A stretch of DNA of 54,916 nt, taken from assembly GCA_947177425.1 (NCBI GenBank), contig CAMWUN010000022.1, forward strand, positions 1 through 54,916. The letters run 5' to 3'. This DNA comes from an uncultured bacterium. Its GTDB lineage: Bacteria > Bacillota > Clostridia > Lachnospirales > Lachnospiraceae. Below, piece by piece: positions 49,810-54,916 of this stretch. Below the pieces are notes generated by a model. The model was given only the letters and a program-made list of their open reading frames with translations. It had not been told where the DNA came from and ran no database searches. Made by a program: the position numbers and the translations under genes. How positions within the stretch are numbered: the stretch's first letter is position 1; every line of letters starts with the position of its first letter.

Positions 49810-51924
49810 ATGGTAAATAAAATAACGATTCTTGTAGTGGATGATGTTACAATCAACAGGGTCTTGCTAAAAAATTTCTGGATAAACGAGGGGAATTATG
49901 AAATCCTTGAAGCGAAAACCGCAGAGGCAGCGCTTGAAATTTTAAATGAGAGAAATGACATTGATTTAATCCTGCTGGATGTGATAATGCCGGGAATGTC
50001 AGGGATAGAACTGCTTGCCAGACTAAAGAAACTGGATGCGTTCATGCATATTCCGGTGATTGTAAATACCCAGAGCGATGAGCACGAGTATGAGGAGGAG
50101 GCTCTCCGTCTCGGGGCTGACGATTTTATTTATAAGCCATATATTAGAGGAATTGTAAAAAAGCGCGTGGAGAACGTTCTTAAAAAGAGCGCCTACGACA
50201 GGGAGCGGACGGATGAACTTACCGGAATCTACACGCTTGCCGCATTTTACTCCCAGACAAGGAAGCTGCTGGACATGGATCCTGAGACAGAATATGCCAT
50301 CCTGCAGTTTAATATCGTCAGATTTAAAGTGATTAACGAATTATTCGGTGTAATAATGGGGGATGAAATCCTGGTCCGGCTGGCGCAGATGCTCAAGCAG
50401 GCGGTAGGGAGCGAAGGGACATATGGCAGGATGGAAGCCGATCATTTTGTGTGCTGTATTCCTATCAGTAAAATGGCAAAACCTTCCGAGTTTTCTGCGG
50501 TTATGGAAGAGGGAACCGCGGAACTGGAGAATAAGTATGGCCTGACCATACACGCAGGCGTGTATATTATCAGGGACAGAACGCTTCCGGTTACTGCCAT
50601 GTGCGACAGGGCGGTGATGGCATGCCGTAATACCAATAACAATATGGTAAGGAGGTATTCCTATTACGACGAAGAAGAAGGAGAGCGGTATCTGAAAGAA
50701 CAGATGCTGATACGTGATATGAAAAAGGCCCTGGAAGAGGGGCAGTTTTATATCGAAATGCAGCCGATATTTGACACGAAGGCCCAAATGCCTGTCAGTG
50801 CGGAAGCCCTGGTGCGCTGGATGCATCCCGAAAAGGGATTTATTTCCCCCGGCGTTTTTATCCCGCTGTTTGAAAGAAGCGGCCTGATATCCAAACTGGA
50901 TGCCTATGTGTGGGAAGAGGTGTGCAGGGTGCTCGCCCAGTTTAAAAAGGAAGGAGTTCCCTTATGTCCGGTATCTGTCAACGCTTCCAGAATAGATTTC
51001 TGTGAGTCAGATCTTTTGCACAGAATCAACACGCTGACGGAAAAATACGGGCTGGAAAAGAAACTACTGAAAGTGGAAGTGACAGAAAGCGCATATACCC
51101 AGAACCCCCAGGAGATTATCAAGCAGGTGGTAGACCTGCGCAAGGAAGGGTATGATGTGCTCATGGATGATTTTGGAAGCGGCTATTCCTCCCTTAATAC
51201 GCTGCGGGAACTGCCGGTCAACATCCTGAAAATCGATATGAAGTTTATGAACCAGCTTGAAGATTCCCACAGGGCGGCGAGCATTGTACTTTGTATTGTA
51301 AAGATGGCAAAGATGCTGGGGATGAAGACTGTGGCGGAAGGCGTGGAAACGAAAAACCAGGTGGAGTTTTTGAGGAACATCGGCTGCGACAGTATACAGG
51401 GCTATTTCTTTTCCCGCCCCATCAAACCTGCACAGCTGCAGCAGATGCTGGAAAAGTATCATGAAAACGCAGGAACTGAAAAGGAAGCGGACAAAGTGGG
51501 TATACTGGTAGTGGACGACCAGAGAATGGCGAGGATGACCCTTAAGGATGCGCTTGGAAAGGATTACAGATATTTTGAAGCATCCAACGGAGAGCAGGCG
51601 CTGGAGATACTGCATGAAAATGCCTACGCAATTAATCTGGTCATCACGGATGTAGTGATGCCCCGCATGGACGGAATTACCCTTTTGCAGGAAATAAAGG
51701 CTAATCCCGTGTTTATGGGCATACCGGTGGTGGTAGTCACCGCAAGCGAGGGAAGCGCCGATGAAGTCCATGCGTTGGAGATGGGCGCTACGGAACTGAT
51801 ACGTAAACCATTTGACTTCCATGTGGTTAAGCGGCGCATAAAGAATGCGCTTAAAATTGCAGAAAACGAATGGCTGAAAGAGGAAGTCTGGAATATGAAA
51901 CAGAATGAATCTATTAGAAAATAA
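49810..51924 (+). CDS. REC-GGDEF(degenerate)-EAL-REC cyclic-di-GMP phosphodiesterase
   Basis: A 704-aa cytoplasmic signalling protein with four domains. Receiver 1 (LVVDDVTINRVLL, phospho-Asp in LLDVIMPGMSG near residue 55). A diguanylate-cyclase fold near 140-285 whose signature reads MGDEI instead of GGDEF, so cyclase activity is doubtful. An EAL domain near 310-550 with EALVRW, VSVNASR, EVTES, DDFGSGYSS, KIDMKF, AEGVET and QGYFFSRP all intact, so c-di-GMP hydrolysis is expected. Receiver 2 at the C-terminus (LVVDDQRMARM, phospho-Asp in ITDVVMPRMDG near 612). Two receivers flanking one output suggest input from two partners. It lies next to a TPR lipoprotein on the same strand. No sigma-A promoter was seen close upstream, so it may be cotranscribed with the methyltransferase. 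Confidence 0.93.
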   Translation: MVNKITILVVDDVTINRVLLKNFWINEGNYEILEAKTAEAALEILNERNDIDLILLDVIMPGMSGIELLARLKKLDAFMHIPVIVNTQSDEHEYEEEALRLGADDFIYKPYIRGIVKKRVENVLKKSAYDRERTDELTGIYTLAAFYSQTRKLLDMDPETEYAILQFNIVRFKVINELFGVIMGDEILVRLAQMLKQAVGSEGTYGRMEADHFVCCIPISKMAKPSEFSAVMEEGTAELENKYGLTIHAGVYIIRDRTLPVTAMCDRAVMACRNTNNNMVRRYSYYDEEEGERYLKEQMLIRDMKKALEEGQFYIEMQPIFDTKAQMPVSAEALVRWMHPEKGFISPGVFIPLFERSGLISKLDAYVWEEVCRVLAQFKKEGVPLCPVSVNASRIDFCESDLLHRINTLTEKYGLEKKLLKVEVTESAYTQNPQEIIKQVVDLRKEGYDVLMDDFGSGYSSLNTLRELPVNILKIDMKFMNQLEDSHRAASIVLCIVKMAKMLGMKTVAEGVETKNQVEFLRNIGCDSIQGYFFSRPIKPAQLQQMLEKYHENAGTEKEADKVGILVVDDQRMARMTLKDALGKDYRYFEASNGEQALEILHENAYAINLVITDVVMPRMDGITLLQEIKANPVFMGIPVVVVTASEGSADEVHALEMGATELIRKPFDFHVVKRRIKNALKIAENEWLKEEVWNMKQNESIRK

Positions 51925-51985
51925 GGACAAACGGGCAAATGGTACTGCGTATGGAATATGCGTATCAGATAGAAAAGGAAAGCAG

Positions 51986-53026
51986 ATGAAGAACAGAATT
52001 TACAGGGCAGTGCTGGCTGTTGCGGCAGTGCTGCTTACCGGCTGTGGGGCAGACAAAAATGAAAATGTCAGCCAGGGCATGGAAGCTGTGGCGGCGCTGG
52101 AATATGACAGCGCCCTTGAAAGCTTTGAAGCGGCAAAGGAAGCCGGGGAAGATGAACGGCTTATTTACAGGGGCACAGGGCTGGCTTATATGGGAAAGAC
52201 CATGTATGGGGATGCCGCCCAGGCTTTTGAAGCAGCTTTAAACTGCAGCGACGGCAGGGTCAACAGCATGGATTACGACATCAGTTACTATCTGGCTACT
52301 GCCTACTATAAGCAGGGGGAGCTGGCCAAAGCCATTGAAGTGTACAATGCAATCACGGCCCTTAAGCCTGAAGAGAAGGATGCCTATTACTTAAGAGGCG
52401 TTATTTATGCCCAGCAGGGAAACCCTGACCAGGCCAGGGCGGATTTTGACAAAGTGATAAGCCTTGATGGCAGTGATTATGACAGGCTTATTGAAATCTA
52501 TAATGTTCTTGCAGGGAACGGCTACAAACAGGCGGGGCAGGAATATCTGCAGACTGCCATGGACGCAGGCACCAAGGGAATGACCAATTTTGAAAAAGGG
52601 CGCATCTGCTACTATCTTGAGGATTATGAAAATGCCAAAACTTATCTGGAAAAAGCCAGGGATGACAGCGGATATGAAGCGGTGCTCTTTTTGGGGAAAA
52701 CCCATGAGATTTTGGGGGACAATAACTATGCAATCAGTGTTTATAATACATTTCTGGAAAGCAACGGGCCGAATCCCCAGGTACTGAACCAGTTGGGGCT
52801 GTGCAGGATGGCTACCGGGGATTACTCCGGTGCGCTGACCGCTTTCCGGACGGCCATCAATATTGAGAATAACGGCATGATGCAGGTACTTAAAATGAAT
52901 GAGATTGTGGCCTGTGAGAATCTGAAAGACTACAAGGGAGCAGCGTCCCTTTTGAACACCTATCTCAAGACCTATCCCGATGACCAGGAGGCTAAGCGGG
53001 AGTATATATTCTTACAGACCAGATAA
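51986..53026 (+). CDS. TPR-repeat lipoprotein
   Basis: A 346-aa lipoprotein. The signal peptide MKNRIYRAVLAVAAVLLTGC ends in lipobox LTGC. About seven tetratricopeptide repeats fill the rest, with diagnostic alternation such as AYYKQGELAKAIEVYNAI, AYYLRGVIYAQQGNPDQARADFDK, CYYLEDYENAKTYLEKA and GDYSGALTAFRTAI. Such proteins scaffold other envelope proteins. ATG 51986 has AAAAGGAAAG upstream and begins the signal peptide. A longer reading from 51905 overlaps the preceding gene and is rejected. It is 61 bp after the phosphodiesterase and 22 bp before pyrF. Its partner is unknown. Confidence 0.9.
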   Translation: MKNRIYRAVLAVAAVLLTGCGADKNENVSQGMEAVAALEYDSALESFEAAKEAGEDERLIYRGTGLAYMGKTMYGDAAQAFEAALNCSDGRVNSMDYDISYYLATAYYKQGELAKAIEVYNAITALKPEEKDAYYLRGVIYAQQGNPDQARADFDKVISLDGSDYDRLIEIYNVLAGNGYKQAGQEYLQTAMDAGTKGMTNFEKGRICYYLEDYENAKTYLEKARDDSGYEAVLFLGKTHEILGDNNYAISVYNTFLESNGPNPQVLNQLGLCRMATGDYSGALTAFRTAINIENNGMMQVLKMNEIVACENLKDYKGAASLLNTYLKTYPDDQEAKREYIFLQTR

Positions 53027-53048
53027 GCGTGTTGACAGGAGGAAAATA

Positions 53049-53981
53049 ATGATTAATAAGTTAATTGCAAACATTAAGAAGACAGGTGCGCCTGTTGTGG
53101 CAGGGCTTGACCCGATGATGAAGTTTATTCCTGAACACATCCAGAAAAAGGCTTTTGCAGAATACGGAGAATCACTGGAAGGCGCAGCGGCAGCAGTGTG
53201 GTGGTTCAACAAAGAAATTGTGGATAACATATATGACATAATCCCCGCTGTAAAACCCCAGATTGCCATGTACGAGCAGTTTGGCATCCCCGGTCTGATG
53301 GTATACAGGGAAACCATAGAGTACTGTAAAAAGAAAGGGCTGGTAGTCATCGGCGATATCAAACGGGGGGATATTGGTTCCACCTCGGAAGCTTATGCAG
53401 TGGGGCATCTGGGAAAAGTAAAAATAGGAAGCCAGTCTTTTTACGGATTTGACGAGGATTTTGCAACGGTCAACCCCTACCTTGGATCCGACGGCGTCAA
53501 GCCTTTTATCAAAGTGTGCCAGGAAGAAAACAAAGGCATTTTCGTTCTGGTTAAGACCTCCAATCCCAGCAGCGGAGAGTTCCAGGACCGCCTGCTGGGG
53601 ACAGAAGACAGGCCCCTTTATGAAATAGTCGGCGAATACGTGGCTGAATGGGGAAAGGAACATATGGGAGACTCCTACAGTTATGTGGGTGCAGTAGTGG
53701 GCGCAACTTATCCGGAAATGGGAAAAGTCCTCCGCCGGATTATGCCTAAAACGTACATTCTGGTGCCTGGTTACGGCGCACAGGGCGGAAAAGGAAAGGA
53801 TTTGGTTCATTTCTTTAATGAAGACGGCCTCGGGGCAATTGTCAATTCATCCAGAGGCATTATTGCAGCCTACCAGCAGGAGCAGTACGCTTCCTTTGGA
53901 CCGGAGAATTTCGGACAGGCGGCAAGGGCAGCGGTGGAAGACATGATTAAAGATATTTCCCAGGCATTAGAAAGCAGATAA
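53049..53981 (+). CDS. pyrF: Orotidine-5'-phosphate decarboxylase, subfamily 2
   Basis: A 310-aa TIM-barrel enzyme for the last step of UMP synthesis. Catalytic Lys and Asp lie in VIGDIKRGDIGSTSEAYA near residue 102. AGLDPMMKFIPEH near residue 18 binds substrate, and VVGATYPEMGKVLRRIMP and LVPGYGAQGG near residue 238 form the phosphate-binding loop. Length and motifs fit the longer subfamily 2 of Clostridia rather than the 230-aa E. coli type. ATG 53049 has AGGAGG seven bases upstream. A longer reading from 52980 overlaps the TPR gene. No other pyrimidine gene is in the window, and the upstream neighbour is unrelated. Confidence 0.95.
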   Translation: MINKLIANIKKTGAPVVAGLDPMMKFIPEHIQKKAFAEYGESLEGAAAAVWWFNKEIVDNIYDIIPAVKPQIAMYEQFGIPGLMVYRETIEYCKKKGLVVIGDIKRGDIGSTSEAYAVGHLGKVKIGSQSFYGFDEDFATVNPYLGSDGVKPFIKVCQEENKGIFVLVKTSNPSSGEFQDRLLGTEDRPLYEIVGEYVAEWGKEHMGDSYSYVGAVVGATYPEMGKVLRRIMPKTYILVPGYGAQGGKGKDLVHFFNEDGLGAIVNSSRGIIAAYQQEQYASFGPENFGQAARAAVEDMIKDISQALESR

Positions 53982-54105
53982 GGGCTGGGCGCCGGAGCTG
54001 GAAAGGTTTTGGCGCCTGCTTTGTCATATAGGAAAGTTCTCGTGTGACAGTATCCGGTAGAGAGAAGATGTAAAGAAGGGATGTGGGGACAGAGGTGGTT
54101 AATTA

Positions 54106-54750
54106 TTGAAGACAAGAGAAGAAGCATTATCCTACGGGTTATCGTTTCCGGGTACTTATCAGGAGGCCCCTTTTCATGACCAGAACTGGCAGCTTGTGAG
54201 GGTAAAGGGAAGTAAAAAAGCGTTCCTCTGGACTTATGAGAGAAACGGTTTCATAAACTTAAATGTAAAAGCCGCGCCGGAGTGGAGGGATTTCTGGCGC
54301 AGCGCTTATCAGTCAGTGATTGCCGGATGGCATCAGAACAAGGAGCATTGGAATACCATCATTTTGGATGGGACAATTCCTGACAGCGATATCAGACGGA
54401 TGATAGCAGAAAGTTACGACCTTGTGACAGACAGCCCTACAAAGAGAATTTATGAGGCTGTTAAAAAAATTCCAAAAGGAAAGGTGGCAACCTACGGGCA
54501 GATAGCAGAACTTGCCGGGGATAAAAAGATGGCAAGGGCGGTGGGGAATGCGCTGCATAAAAATCCTGACCCGGATTCCATCCCCTGTTACAGGGTGGTG
54601 AATGCCAAAGGGGAACTGGCAGGGGCCTTTGCCTTTGGGGGAGAGAACGTCCAGGCAGGTCTGCTGGAAGCGGATGGGATAGAAGTGGCTGACGGCAGAG
54701 TGGATTTAGAAAAGTACGGGATTCGTTACTGGTCACTCCGTGACCAGTAA
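54106..54750 (+). CDS. MmcQ/YjbR-Ogt fusion, methylated-DNA-cysteine methyltransferase-like
   Basis: A 214-aa fusion. Residues about 1-110 match MmcQ/YjbR DNA-binding proteins (YGLSFPGTYQEAPFHD, VRVKGSKKAFLWTYE). Residues about 120-210 match the C-terminal half of O6-alkylguanine-DNA alkyltransferase (RIYEAVKKIPKGKVATYGQIAELAG, cited in part, then ARAVGNALHKNP). The active-site loop reads IPCYRVV instead of the usual PCHRV: the acceptor Cys is kept and the His is replaced by Tyr. The start is TTG 54106, with AGAGGTGG seven bases upstream. The last codons and stop lie in a dispersed repeat palindrome, so the C-terminus (YWSLRDQ) is repeat-derived. Reduced or changed alkyl-transfer activity is possible. 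Confidence 0.85.
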   Translation: MKTREEALSYGLSFPGTYQEAPFHDQNWQLVRVKGSKKAFLWTYERNGFINLNVKAAPEWRDFWRSAYQSVIAGWHQNKEHWNTIILDGTIPDSDIRRMIAESYDLVTDSPTKRIYEAVKKIPKGKVATYGQIAELAGDKKMARAVGNALHKNPDPDSIPCYRVVNAKGELAGAFAFGGENVQAGLLEADGIEVADGRVDLEKYGIRYWSLRDQ

Positions 54751-54855
54751 CATGCAAAAATCCATCGAAAATTGCCTTCGGCAATGGGATTTTTGCACTC
54801 CCGAATCACTTTCTTACGACCAGCGCAGTAAATGTGCAGGTCTGTGTGAACAGTA
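54725..54855 (-). repeat. Composite copy of the dispersed intergenic repeat
   Basis: Two blocks match the reverse complement of the 33609-33690 element. Block 1 (54725-54746) matches its end at 21 of 22 bases and is itself part of a perfect palindrome, 54725-54751, with 12-bp arms (GTTACTGGTCAC) around TCC. Block 2 (54802-54855) matches 52 of 54 bases. The bases between are replaced by a different hairpin at 54753-54797 (TGCAAAAATCC with GGATTTTTGCA, inner ATTGCC-TTC-GGCAAT). No flanking duplication is visible. The stop codon of the ogt-like gene lies in block 1. Confidence 0.75.
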
Positions 54856-54916
54856 GTTACCGTTCACTCCCAATGTCATTAAGTTTAGCCGATTGAAAAA
54901 ATCTCATCTTATGGTC

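Overview
The window looks like a chromosomal segment of a gut Lachnospiraceae-type Firmicute (class Clostridia). The reasons are AGGAGG-type ribosome binding sites, sigma-A promoters, LplA/B/C-type sugar ABC transporters, LacI, GntR and TetR regulators beside sugar operons, an MmcQ-Ogt fusion, and a decayed MobA/MobL relaxase of the kind carried by clostridial conjugative elements. I saw no rRNA, tRNA, CRISPR array or intact transposase gene. The assignment rests on protein resemblance, not on a marker gene.

Layout. 1-555: decayed relaxase fragment and AT-rich DNA. 619-1260: class-I amidotransferase-like peptidase C26. 1349-10289: a LacI regulator divergent from a sugar ABC transporter, a GH130 phosphorylase and a GH38 alpha-mannosidase, probably for mannose-rich N-glycan fragments. 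10354-13228 (minus): a MalE-like binding lipoprotein and a chemoreceptor with no permeases. 13504-19618: GntR regulator, GntP permease, IlvD/Edd sugar-acid dehydratase, KDPG aldolase and KDG kinase, forming a semi-phosphorylative Entner-Doudoroff route with a clear promoter and operator. 19673-27233: a LacI regulator divergent from a FucI-like isomerase, a split transketolase (two subunits), an FGGY kinase and an apiosidase-like glycosidase. The set fits a D-apiose pathway, but with an unexpected isomerase family. 27354-33562: cardiolipin synthase, dCache-type chemoreceptor, fructosamine-kinase-like protein and sodium symporter. 33804-41192: a cytoplasmic PAS hybrid histidine kinase and the helicase Lhr. 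41225-48061 (minus): an overlapping three-gene operon of an MMPL exporter, a large GLUG-repeat surface protein and a TetR regulator. 48417-54750: an rRNA m5C methyltransferase, a REC-GGDEF-EAL-REC phosphodiesterase, a TPR lipoprotein, OMP decarboxylase and an MmcQ-Ogt fusion.

The most notable non-coding items are a dispersed intergenic palindromic repeat and four families of candidate operators. The repeat has at least three copies. One is an 82-bp element with 12-bp inverted ends and a perfect 8-bp flanking duplication. Another supplies the last codons and stop of the ogt-like gene. The operators lie upstream of the LacI-, GntR- and TetR-controlled units. The best candidates for undescribed biology are the apiose-like operon with its substituted isomerase, the MMPL/GLUG/TetR operon, and the binding protein plus chemoreceptor pair.
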